DNA of 21,218 bases, from the NCBI GenBank assembly GCA_002480565.1, contig DLCK01000071.1, forward strand, positions 9,047 to 30,264, in the 5' to 3' direction. The stretch is from Phycisphaerales bacterium UBA7800. Its GTDB lineage: Bacteria > Planctomycetota > Phycisphaerae > Phycisphaerales > Phycisphaeraceae. This document shows positions 1 through 6,693 of this stretch, one piece after another. Below the pieces are notes generated by a model that was not told the DNA's origin, searched no databases, and saw only the letters and a list, made by a program, of their open reading frames with translations. Made by a program: the position numbers and the translations under genes. Position 1 is the stretch's first letter; each line of letters opens with the position of its first letter.

Positions 1-31
1 GGGTGTGCTCTACCAACTGAGCTAGGATGGC
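1..31 (-). tRNA. tRNA, 5' part only (probably tRNA-Thr)
   Basis: Read on the minus strand, the first 31 bases form the 5' half of a tRNA. They give the 7-nt acceptor strand GCCATCC, the linker TA, the D arm GCTC-AGTTGGTA-GAGC, and the first strand of the anticodon stem (CACCC). The gene runs off the left edge, so the anticodon, T arm and 3' end are not visible. The D arm and the CACCC anticodon-stem strand resemble bacterial tRNA-Thr(GGT), but the identity is an inference because the anticodon itself is missing. Confidence 0.85.
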
Positions 32-34
32 AAC

Positions 35-51
35 ACTCAATCAAATTGAGT
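35..51 (-). promoter_or_regulatory. Perfect inverted repeat in the tRNA 5' leader
   Basis: ACTCAAT and ATTGAGT form a perfect 7-bp inverted repeat around a 3-nt centre (CAA). It ends 3 nt before the mature tRNA 5' end. If transcription starts near 56, as the upstream promoter suggests, this hairpin would occupy almost the whole pre-tRNA leader, where it could affect RNase P processing. The function is inferred. Confidence 0.4.
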
Positions 52-62
52 TAAGAGAAAAA

Positions 63-91
63 ATGTTACCCAAGTCCAGCGCCTGCGTCAA
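63..91 (-). promoter_or_regulatory. Promoter for the tRNA (sigma70-type)
   Basis: On the minus strand a TTGACG -35 box (91-86) is separated by exactly 17 nt from a TAACAT -10 box (68-63). The start would fall near 56, about 25 nt before the tRNA. This is the best -35/-10 pair in the left part of the window and it points at the tRNA. The prediction is by eye only. The same DNA also forms a GTTACCCAA/TTGGGTAGC inverted repeat (65-105), which may be coincidental. Confidence 0.5.
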
Positions 92-105
92 ATGCGTTGG
101 GTAGC

Positions 106-646
106 AATACTTCAATCAACAGGTTCTACAGAATCAATCCGGCAATTCAGATGAAATCAATGAACCTGCGTAAGGCTTGCTTTTTCACCAGTTCCAAGAA
201 AAAAAGTCATTTGAAACTTGATTTTGTGTCAAACTGGGCAATAATATAAATATAGCATCAATGCTATAAAAACAAAGTGGCTAGTTTATTGGCATGCTTG
301 ATGTGTTGGATCGTTTCACAAGTCATGCCATGTTGATCAATGGACTTGAACGCATTAATTTCAAAGGCAGAAATTCACAGCTCAAACATCGATTCAGACA
401 CAAATGATCGGACTCAAAAATACGACAGTCACCAGTAGTGGCGGTGTGTTTTGAGTCGGTTCATGGTGTTGTGACATGCGCGGTGCATGCGGTTTTGGAA
501 CAGGGTTAAGCAGCCGCGCAATGGCATGATGCCGCTATATCCTCCTTCCGGTTTTTTGGTTCATGATTCAGCCTGGCGCGATCGTTGCGCCCAGACTGTT
601 GCACGGCAGATATTTGTCCAGAGAGTTCCCATCAAGGAGTCGCAGT
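106..646. other. AT-rich intergenic region without a convincing gene
   Basis: About 540 bases lie between the tRNA promoter and the chosen start of the next gene. Small frames here are not supported by composition or by homology that I can recognise. What can be seen: a promoter-like site with a palindrome (218-268), a small CATGC/GCATG hairpin (475-489), and an in-frame open stretch of 28 codons just before 647 with no ribosome binding site of its own. A transcript from the 218-247 promoter would have a ~390-nt leader before the gene at 647, so a non-coding RNA here is possible but unproven. Confidence 0.5.
218..268 (+). promoter_or_regulatory. Promoter-like boxes with an 18-bp palindrome at the start site
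   Basis: TTGATT (218-223), an 18-nt spacer and TAATAT (242-247) form a plausible promoter on the plus strand. The predicted start, near 254, falls inside TATAGCAT-CA-ATGCTATA (251-268), a perfect 8+8 inverted repeat. A dyad at the transcription start is a typical place for a repressor operator. The next plus-strand gene starts only at 647, so the target could be that gene with a long leader or an unannotated short RNA. Confidence 0.35.
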
Positions 647-3600
647 ATGTCATTGTTCCGTCGTTTGCGTCGTCGTCTTCGCCGTTTGTCACGTCGTTCA
701 TCTCGCCCCGCGTTCACTGGTTTCCAATCCCTGGAAGGTCGTGTGCTGCTCTCGGCGGTGACTGCGTCCTCCGCTGCTGCCTTTGTGGACAGCATTGGGA
801 TCAACACCCACTTTGGCAAGTCTTCAGGCATGTTTGCCAATCCGAATTTACTCGACACGCTTGGCGATTTGGGGATCACGCATATCCGTGACAACACTAA
901 CAATACTACTGCGGTGGATCGTTTGGAATACCTCTACGATCAATATGGCATTACCACCAACATGGTTGTCGATTGGGTTCCAATCGATATTGCCCAGCGC
1001 GTCCAGTGGTTGGAAAATGATTGGGCAGAAAGCATCGAAGGACTCAACGAGCCGGATCTGCATGAACGTGAATACCTGGGACTCAAGGATTCGACTTATC
1101 CGTCGGTGGTTGATCTTGCGACACGTCAGTATCAGTTTGACTTGTTCAATGCAGTGAATGCCAATCCATTGACTGCTGACAAGCCGGTGTTGTCCCCGTC
1201 TCAGGGATACACTCCTTCGACGCGGGTGTTGGGGGATATTCCTTTTGATGTGATCGGATTTCATCGTTATGCCGGCGGGATCAATAATCCTGAGACATTG
1301 AATATGGATGGCGAAGATTTCTTTGACCTTTCTGCGATCAGTCACACAGGTGATGAGCCGATCTGGCTTACCGAGACGGGATATAACACTGCTGAGCAGG
1401 AGGTACACCCCAAACTCGGTGTCTCTGATGCAGCCCAAGCCAAGTATCTTACACGTGGTTTGGCTGATGCATTTATGCAGGGTGTGGATCGCACGTATCT
1501 CTATGAGTTGGCGGATGAAGGAACCGATGAGACTGATATGGAAGATCATTTTGGGATTGTCGAGTATCAGTCGGATCCCACGGGTGCGTTGACACTCAAG
1601 CCTGCCGGCGAGTCGTTAAAGCGGTTGATTGATCATCTCAATGATTCGGTATCGAGCAATTTTACGCCCGGCGAGTTGGACTTCACCATTGATGCAGGTT
1701 CAGCGGATATCAGCAATCTGCGATACCTGTTGCTTGAGGAAAATGATGGTGCAGGCACATTCAATCTGCTTATCTGGCAGGAGGTCAACAGTTACGATGC
1801 TGCCAATCAGCAGGAAATCAACAATCCGCCATTGAACGTCACAATCCGATTCAACGACACCATCTCATCGGCAGCGGTCTACAATCTCAACAGTGATACC
1901 GCTGTGAGTTCCTATGGATCAACCAAGGTTGTCAGTGTAGCAGTGCCTGATGAAATCATGCTCATCAAACTCACGCCCGGAACGTACAACCCCAGTGGGA
2001 GTCTGCCGATCCTGGAGGTTACCGCGACCGATCCTGTTGCTGTGGAAGGTACCAGTGATACAGGCACTTTCACCTTTACACGCACCGGGGACACTTCGCA
2101 GCCTTATACCTTCTGGGTTGAAATCCAAGGCGAAGCGGCCAACGGCGCGGACTATACTTCCCAAAGCACCGGGATCGTCTTCCCTGCCGGTTCATCCACG
2201 GTGACCAAAACCATTACGGCTATCAACGACTCCGTGGCCGAAGGTGATGAACAAGTCGTCATGCGAATATGGGGCAACACAACTCATACCGTTGGTGAGC
2301 ATTGGTCAGCCTCGGTCAATATCATCGACGATGAAGCTCAAGCTGATCTGGCGATCACCGACATTTCATGGGACGTACAAAACCCGCAACCCGGTGATGC
2401 CGTTACGTTCTATGTCACCGTCCAGAACCAAGGCACGCAAGCCACCGTGGGCAATGCGTCGCTGTATGTTCAACCGACTTACAACTGGGGATCACGCTTG
2501 TACAGCACGGTCAACAGCGGACTGGCCGCAGGCGCGACCACCGTGGTGACCATGCCCGGCACGTGGACGGCGACCCCCGGTTTTGCAATGCCCAAAGCCG
2601 AAGTCGATTACTACGAAGCAGTCTATGAAACCAACGAGGACAACAACTATTGGGCAGAGACGCTGGCGGTTGGATATGCCACTAGAGATGATGATTTTGA
2701 ATCCGGCATAGACACCACCGATTGGACCGGCTGGGACATCACCGGCAATTGGCAGGCCGTCACCTATGGCAGTAACACCGTCCTGGAAAACCAGGACCTT
2801 AATTCCGCCAACGCATCACCTGTTACCACGTACCTGCCAAGCACGTTTGCCACGCAGTGGTCCAGCGAGTTTGACTACGATTGGCGATGGGGCGGGAACA
2901 CCGCCGGTGGCTACGGCTTTTATTCTCTGACCGTGTCTCAGGACCTGCTTGACGATAGCGGCAACGGCTATCGCATCCTCGTCCATCAAGGTGATTCCAA
3001 CAACAGTAACAATACCAATAAAACCATCCAGATTTTTCAGGTCGATTCAGGCGTCGTGGCATCAACACCACTGGCTGAAGGTGCAGGCTATGATCAGCCC
3101 GGCTTCAAGTCCATGGGGTTAAATACGCCTCAGCTTAAGCACATCAAGATCGACTACGACCAGATTGCTGGCACGATCAGTGTCTACGGCGATGCTGATG
3201 CCGATGGGCAGCTCGAACTCTTTGCCCAAGCCCAGGGGGCTTTGCCCTATGACCGGATCACGCATGTGACCATGAACACCAACACCACTGCAACGTGCGC
3301 CCCGGTGTTGGATAATTTGCAAGTGAATCTGTACAACCCATTGGACACCCACAGCGATGACTTTGAGGCCAACGTCGCCGGTAATGCGCCTGCGAATTGG
3401 TATGCCTCGGGCAACTGGCAGGCGGCAACCTACAACGGCAATACCGTCATCGAAAACCTGGACACCACTGCAGGCGGACGCTACATCGCCAGCGGTTGGT
3501 CACTGCCTTATGACGCTGCATGGGAAGCAAGCATCGACTATGACTGGAAGTGGGCTGGTGATCCCTCGGTGGGGTACGGTTACTATTACATGTACGGCTA

Positions 3601-4186
3601 CATGGACATCCTTGATGCCGATGGCAACGGCTATCGACTCAAAATACACCAAGGCGATCACAACAACGCCAACAACACCAATAAAGTCCTTGAACTCTAT
3701 CGCCGCGAAAATTGGGCGGTGACCACGCTGCTGGGAACCAGTGCCGGATACAACGAACCAGGATGGCAGTCCCGCGGACTCAGTGGCCCGGACCTCAAGC
3801 GAATTGTCTATGCCTACGAACCGTCCAACGAAACGTTTAGTGTCTATGCGGACCCCGATCGCAATGGTGAATTGGATTTAATGATGCAGGTTGCTGATAT
3901 TGGCAGCGCTCAATTGGATTTGGATCGAGTCTATATCGGAGCCGAAGGCTTCACCGCCACGGAACGCTTCACACTCGACAATGTCCGCATCGACCAGCTG
4001 CACACCCGCGACGTCACCGTGCAAACCATGGCGATGTCCTCAAGTCTCTCAGCGTCGGCAGCGATGGCCACTTTAGCGCAACCCGGTGCGACACTCACCC
4101 CAATTACCCCAGCAACGAGCAGTCGGATTACCCAGCTCAGCGACAGCACAAAAGACCGCTGGACCGTGACGCTACTGCCGCAGTGA
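647..4186 (+). CDS. Exported LEPR-XLL protein with GH clan A-type catalytic domain, Calx-beta and C-terminal tandem modules
   Basis: A 1179-residue protein. The ATG at 647 is chosen because AAGGAG (634-639) precedes it; the frame is open further upstream but without a site. Residues 1-20 are Arg-rich and 29-37 read LEGRVLLSA, a LEPR-XLL-type motif found at the N-terminus of large planctomycete surface proteins. Residues ~45-345 look like a clan GH-A (beta/alpha)8 glycoside hydrolase: GLNEPD supplies a candidate acid/base Glu135 and WLTETG a candidate nucleophile Glu243. Residues ~455-565 resemble Calx-beta and ~566-678 a CARDB-like beta-sandwich. Two related ~215-residue modules follow (681-897 and 904-1120), then a Ser/Thr/Ala-rich tail. 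It probably acts on a polysaccharide at or outside the cell surface; the substrate is unknown. The gene stands alone, closed by a terminator at 4234. Confidence 0.85.
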   Translation: MSLFRRLRRRLRRLSRRSSRPAFTGFQSLEGRVLLSAVTASSAAAFVDSIGINTHFGKSSGMFANPNLLDTLGDLGITHIRDNTNNTTAVDRLEYLYDQYGITTNMVVDWVPIDIAQRVQWLENDWAESIEGLNEPDLHEREYLGLKDSTYPSVVDLATRQYQFDLFNAVNANPLTADKPVLSPSQGYTPSTRVLGDIPFDVIGFHRYAGGINNPETLNMDGEDFFDLSAISHTGDEPIWLTETGYNTAEQEVHPKLGVSDAAQAKYLTRGLADAFMQGVDRTYLYELADEGTDETDMEDHFGIVEYQSDPTGALTLKPAGESLKRLIDHLNDSVSSNFTPGELDFTIDAGSADISNLRYLLLEENDGAGTFNLLIWQEVNSYDAANQQEINNPPLNVTIRFNDTISSAAVYNLNSDTAVSSYGSTKVVSVAVPDEIMLIKLTPGTYNPSGSLPILEVTATDPVAVEGTSDTGTFTFTRTGDTSQPYTFWVEIQGEAANGADYTSQSTGIVFPAGSSTVTKTITAINDSVAEGDEQVVMRIWGNTTHTVGEHWSASVNIIDDEAQADLAITDISWDVQNPQPGDAVTFYVTVQNQGTQATVGNASLYVQPTYNWGSRLYSTVNSGLAAGATTVVTMPGTWTATPGFAMPKAEVDYYEAVYETNEDNNYWAETLAVGYATRDDDFESGIDTTDWTGWDITGNWQAVTYGSNTVLENQDLNSANASPVTTYLPSTFATQWSSEFDYDWRWGGNTAGGYGFYSLTVSQDLLDDSGNGYRILVHQGDSNNSNNTNKTIQIFQVDSGVVASTPLAEGAGYDQPGFKSMGLNTPQLKHIKIDYDQIAGTISVYGDADADGQLELFAQAQGALPYDRITHVTMNTNTTATCAPVLDNLQVNLYNPLDTHSDDFEANVAGNAPANWYASGNWQAATYNGNTVIENLDTTAGGRYIASGWSLPYDAAWEASIDYDWKWAGDPSVGYGYYYMYGYMDILDADGNGYRLKIHQGDHNNANNTNKVLELYRRENWAVTTLLGTSAGYNEPGWQSRGLSGPDLKRIVYAYEPSNETFSVYADPDRNGELDLMMQVADIGSAQLDLDRVYIGAEGFTATERFTLDNVRIDQLHTRDVTVQTMAMSSSLSASAAMATLAQPGATLTPITPATSSRITQLSDSTKDRWTVTLLPQ
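2687..3990 (+). repeat. Two-copy tandem protein repeat inside the LEPR-XLL gene
   Basis: Copy one spans about 2687-3335 and copy two about 3356-3990. Each begins DDFE and shares the same landmarks in order: GNWQA.TY..NTV.EN, then D.LD..GNGYR...HQGD, N.NNTNK, a GY..PG....GL motif, and an ending DN.....L. The copies are diverged at DNA level, so this is an old module duplication rather than a recent slippage event. The modules are probably beta-sandwich binding domains; that fold is an inference. Confidence 0.75.
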
Positions 4187-4233
4187 TGTATGCAAGTGTT
4201 TAACAGGAAACAACCTGCGGGATGAAATGGATG

Positions 4234-4271
4234 ATCCCCGGCAAAGGACCCCTATTTCTTTTGTCGGGGAT
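4234..4271 (+). terminator. Rho-independent terminator after the LEPR-XLL gene
   Basis: ATCCCCGGCAAA (4234-4245) can pair with TTTGTCGGGGAT (4260-4271), giving 12 bp with one G-T wobble. The loop is about 14 nt and a T-rich tail (TTGTTTATC) follows. It lies 48 nt after the stop codon and separates this gene from the Nfu gene. Confidence 0.65.
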
Positions 4272-4318
4272 TTGTTTATCCTCAGTCTATCCCCAATGCG
4301 AAATTTGGGAATAGACAG

Positions 4319-4346
4319 TTGGCATCGCTAGTGACTTAGGTATGAT
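4319..4346 (+). promoter_or_regulatory. Promoter for the nfu-csrA region
   Basis: TTGGCA (4319-4324), a 16-nt spacer and TATGAT (4341-4346) lie between the upstream terminator and the Nfu gene. The predicted start, near 4353, gives a ~35-nt leader. The boxes match the sigma70 consensus in four and five of six positions. It may also drive csrA by read-through, since no terminator is evident between the two genes. Confidence 0.5.
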
Positions 4347-4387
4347 AAGGACACTGTTAAGCGAACTTTTCACGGATTTGAAACCTT

Positions 4388-4651
4388 ATGAGTGAACAAA
4401 CTTCGGCCAGTAATGAAACTGCAACCCTGCACCAACGCGTGGCTGCTGTCCTCGAACGCATCCGACCGGCGATTCAGTCCGATGGCGGGGATATGGAACT
4501 GGTGGAGATCACCGAAGGCAATGTGGTTCGCATTCGTCTCTTAGGAGCGTGTGTGGGCTGCCCGTCAAGCACCATTACGTTGCAGATGGGGATCGAACGC
4601 AATCTGAAAGAAAAAGTGCCGGAAGTGGTGGCTGTGGAACAGGTACACTGA
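4388..4651 (+). CDS. NifU C-terminal-domain (Nfu-type) Fe-S scaffold protein
   Basis: An 87-residue protein made almost entirely of the NifU C-terminal domain. The diagnostic parts are the SDGGD segment (31-35) and GACVGCPSS, whose Cys55 and Cys58 (CxxC) bind a bridging [4Fe-4S] cluster between two subunits. Nfu proteins hold a newly built cluster and pass it to target apoproteins in the cytoplasm. The length matches stand-alone Nfu proteins. It lacks the N-terminal IscU-like domain of NifU and the A-type domain of NfuA. No clear Shine-Dalgarno sequence precedes the ATG. No suf or isc genes are adjacent. Its stop codon lies inside the first hairpin of the csrA leader. Confidence 0.9.
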   Translation: MSEQTSASNETATLHQRVAAVLERIRPAIQSDGGDMELVEITEGNVVRIRLLGACVGCPSSTITLQMGIERNLKEKVPEVVAVEQVH

Positions 4652-4845
4652 GTCTGACAGGGAAGCACTCAGTATCATCTGTACTTTCGGTACGAGGGAA
4701 GAATCAGCAGAGCCGTCCTTTGACGGATCAATGGGGTGATCGCGCGTGGTGGTCGCTTAAGCTTTGCTGTGATCAAGTCAGTTCGATCCATTCAAAGGAT
4801 CGGACTTTGATGGTAACCAACGGATACACAGCCGACAGGGAAGTC
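4647..4845 (+). promoter_or_regulatory. csrA leader with candidate CsrA-binding sites
   Basis: Six ANGGA motifs occur at 4659, 4695, 4723, 4795, 4820 and 4837. The 10-mer GACAGGGAAG occurs twice (4656-4665 and 4834-4843). The first copy sits in the loop of a perfect 7-bp hairpin, ACTGAGT/ACTCAGT (4647-4673). The second overlaps the csrA ribosome binding site, and GAC/GTC can close a hexaloop AGGGAA around it. ACAGGGAAGT matches nine of ten positions of the core ACARGGAUGU of the published CsrA consensus. Other short hairpins are CCGTC/GACGG (4713-4726) and GATCC/GGATC (4785-4801). CsrA autorepression is the inferred function. The neighbouring nfu leader also has four ANGGA motifs, so motif count alone is weak evidence. 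Confidence 0.5.
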
Positions 4846-4850
4846 CTTCT

Positions 4851-5105
4851 ATGCTTGCGCTGACACGTCGAGCCGGAGAAGAAGTCGTCATTGGTGACCC
4901 AGCAAATCCGCTGGGCGTTATCCGTGTAGTCGAACTCCACGGCGACAAAGTCCGCCTGTCCTTCGACTTCCCCCGCGAAGTCCAAATCAACCGCAAAGAG
5001 TTGGCCGACCAAAAGGCCCAGTCGTCTGCCCCCAAGACAGATGGTGAATCGCCCAAGTCTGACAAAGCCAATGACGCTGCTGGCAACGATAAAGCCTCAA
5101 GTTGA
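4851..5105 (+). CDS. csrA: Carbon storage regulator CsrA with extended tail
   Basis: CsrA is a small dimeric RNA-binding protein that binds GGA motifs in hairpin loops of mRNA leaders and controls their translation or stability. The first ~51 residues show the family pattern: MLALTRRAGEEVVIGD at the start, then GVIRVVELHGDKVRLSFDFP and REVQINRKEL. Arg48 corresponds to the RNA-contacting Arg44 of E. coli CsrA. The protein is 84 residues, longer than the usual 60-75, because of a hydrophilic Ser/Lys/Asp-rich tail (about 56-84) that looks disordered. The ATG at 4851 follows AGGGAAG at 4837-4843. No flagellar genes or FliW gene lie nearby in the window, unlike many csrA loci. Confidence 0.93.
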   Translation: MLALTRRAGEEVVIGDPANPLGVIRVVELHGDKVRLSFDFPREVQINRKELADQKAQSSAPKTDGESPKSDKANDAAGNDKASS

Positions 5106-5190
5106 TCTGGCTTGAATCATCAAAATTAAAACCTGATACCCGCTCTGACAATTTAAATTGATCGATATCAACACATCCAAGGGGAATGAC

Positions 5191-6105
5191 GTGGGTAGAT
5201 TCAAACGCGATCTCATTGTGGCTTTATTCGTGATCAGTTGCATGTTTGGTGTAGCCATCACGGGTTGTACTCAGTCTCCAGTTGTCCCACCCATTGAACA
5301 TTTTCATGCTAACGGTATTGGTTGGGAGACTCCTGCTCCCTGGACAGAGCGTCCCATCATCAACGATCCGGCTAACTTCCAATTTGCCATCATGTCCGAC
5401 CGTACCGGTGGCCGGCGTGGGGATGTGTTCGCCAAAGCGGTCGATAAAGTTAATCTGCTTCAACCCGAATTTGTCATCTGTGTTGGTGACCTGATCAAAG
5501 GCTACACCAAGGATACCGCGGTGCTCAATAGCGAGTACGACGAGTTTGATGACATTGCCAATCGTCTGGATATGCGGTTCTTCCGTGTGGTGGGGAATCA
5601 CGATATCTCCAACAACGCCATGACCAAGTTGTACCGGGAGCGCTATGGGTACCCGTACTATCACTTCGTCTACAAGAACGTGCTGTTCATGGTGATCAAC
5701 ACCGAAGACCCGCCCAGCAAGGGGATCAGCAACGAGCAGGTCAAATATATGTCCAAAGCCCTGGCTGATAACCCGGATGTCCGCTGGACGTTTGTGTTCA
5801 TGCACAAACCGTTTTTTGTCGAGGAAGCAAAGCATCCCCATCCGGGTTGGATGAAGATCGAAGACCAACTCAAGGGCCGTCCGCATTCCGTCTTTGCGGG
5901 GCACTGGCATGAGTATGCCAAGTACACCAAGCATGATCAGTCCTACATCCGATTGGCAACCACCGGCGGGGGCAGCGATCTTCGCGGCATCGAGCAGGGT
6001 GAATTCGATCACATCATGTGGGTCACCATGACCGATGACGGCCCGGTCATTGCCAACCTGATGGTCGATGGCATCCACGACGAAAATATCAAAATGGATG
6101 AGTAA
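5191..6105 (+). CDS. Lipoprotein metallophosphoesterase (calcineurin-like)
   Basis: A 304-residue protein starting at GTG 5191, chosen because AAGGGGA (5179-5185) lies just upstream and the start gives a clean lipoprotein signal; a TTG at 5158 is in frame but has no site. Residues 1-25 form a signal peptide with lipobox ITGC (Cys26), so the enzyme is probably anchored on the periplasmic side of a membrane. Metal-binding motifs follow in order: MSDRTGG (Asp70), VGDLIKG (Asp100), GNHD (136-138), FMHKPFF (His205) and GHWH (237-240). The first motif has Arg where the family usually has His (DxH). The substrate is unknown; phosphomonoesters or phosphodiesters are both possible. TspO follows after 3 nt, so the two are likely cotranscribed and translationally coupled. 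Confidence 0.85.
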   Translation: MGRFKRDLIVALFVISCMFGVAITGCTQSPVVPPIEHFHANGIGWETPAPWTERPIINDPANFQFAIMSDRTGGRRGDVFAKAVDKVNLLQPEFVICVGDLIKGYTKDTAVLNSEYDEFDDIANRLDMRFFRVVGNHDISNNAMTKLYRERYGYPYYHFVYKNVLFMVINTEDPPSKGISNEQVKYMSKALADNPDVRWTFVFMHKPFFVEEAKHPHPGWMKIEDQLKGRPHSVFAGHWHEYAKYTKHDQSYIRLATTGGGSDLRGIEQGEFDHIMWVTMTDDGPVIANLMVDGIHDENIKMDE

Positions 6106-6108
6106 ATC

Positions 6109-6600
6109 ATGAAGTCATTTTTAATGTTGATCGGTTTCATCATCGCATGCTTCGCCATCGCAGGTGTCGGCGGCTATGTCACATCCACTACCGTCAGCAC
6201 GTGGTATCCAACACTCCAACGCCCCGACTGGACACCCTCGGGTCGGACCATCGGCATGGTATGGAACGTGCTGTTTTTTCTCATGGCCATATCCGGTTGG
6301 TTGATCTGGAAACGCGCAGGCTTCACACCCAAGACCCGCAGAGCCTTTACGCTCTACGCCATACAACTTGCATTGAATCTGCTTTGGTCGATCTGTTTTT
6401 TTGGTCTTAAATCACCGGGACTTGCACTCGTCGAGATCGTGTTTCTTGAGCTTGCGATCATTGGCACGATGGTCTGCTTCTGGCGGATTCAAGTCACTGC
6501 CAGCCTGCTGCTATTCCCCTATGCCGCATGGGTGGTTTTTGCTGGTGTTCTTAACTATCTGTTTTGGTCGTTAAACAACACTGGCGGGGCGTCCATATGA
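6109..6600 (+). CDS. tspO: TspO/MBR family membrane protein
   Basis: A 163-residue integral membrane protein of the TspO (tryptophan-rich sensory protein / mitochondrial benzodiazepine receptor) family. The family signatures are visible: YPTLQRPDWTPSG after the first helix, then VWNVLFFLMAISGWLIW, then LNLLWSICFFGLKSPG, and FPYAAWVVFAGVLNYLFWSLN in the last helix. Five hydrophobic segments and the length fit the family. TspO proteins bind porphyrins and related tetrapyrroles and take part in stress or light responses; the exact role here is unknown. The ATG is 3 nt after the preceding stop, with GGATGAG as a possible ribosome binding site inside the previous gene. Confidence 0.92.
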   Translation: MKSFLMLIGFIIACFAIAGVGGYVTSTTVSTWYPTLQRPDWTPSGRTIGMVWNVLFFLMAISGWLIWKRAGFTPKTRRAFTLYAIQLALNLLWSICFFGLKSPGLALVEIVFLELAIIGTMVCFWRIQVTASLLLFPYAAWVVFAGVLNYLFWSLNNTGGASI

Positions 6601-6616
6601 TCCGACACATCGCTGT

Positions 6617-6661
6617 GGCTATGAAATTAAACCGTTCAATAGCCGCGAGCTGACAACTCGC
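6617..6661. terminator. Two weak hairpins between convergent genes
   Basis: GGCTAT/ATAGCC (6617-6644) and GCGAG/CTCGC (6645-6661) are inverted repeats in the 93-bp gap between tspO and the esterase, which converge here. Neither is followed by a clear T-run on either strand. They may serve as weak bidirectional 3' ends; a canonical terminator is not visible. Confidence 0.25.
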
Positions 6662-6693
6662 AGCTTCCCCAACTTCAATTTGCAGTGTGTAAT

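Noticed and set aside
58..105. Hairpin GTTACCCAA/TTGGGTAGC followed by a T-run on the minus strand, like a terminator
   Set aside because: No minus-strand gene lies upstream for it to terminate, and the same bases contain a good promoter for the tRNA. The stem has a 23-nt loop, so the promoter reading is preferred.
563..646. Upstream extension of the LEPR-XLL gene to an ATG at 563
   Set aside because: The extension adds 28 residues before the Arg-rich start and has no ribosome binding site, whereas AAGGAG precedes 647.
487..891. A 134-codon frame overlapping the start of the LEPR-XLL gene
   Set aside because: It overlaps the LEGRVLLSA segment in another frame, lacks a ribosome binding site, and looks non-coding.
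848..1549. A 233-codon minus-strand frame inside the LEPR-XLL gene
   Set aside because: It lies opposite the conserved NEP and TETG catalytic segments and shows no domain of its own.
4652..4850. High number of ANGGA motifs taken alone as proof of CsrA control
   Set aside because: The 200-bp region before the Nfu gene has four such motifs, so the count is only mildly raised. The finding rests on motif position, structure and the repeated 10-mer.
5224..6078. A 284-codon minus-strand frame opposite the phosphoesterase
   Set aside because: The plus-strand gene has a signal peptide, lipobox and four intact metal motifs; the antisense frame has none.
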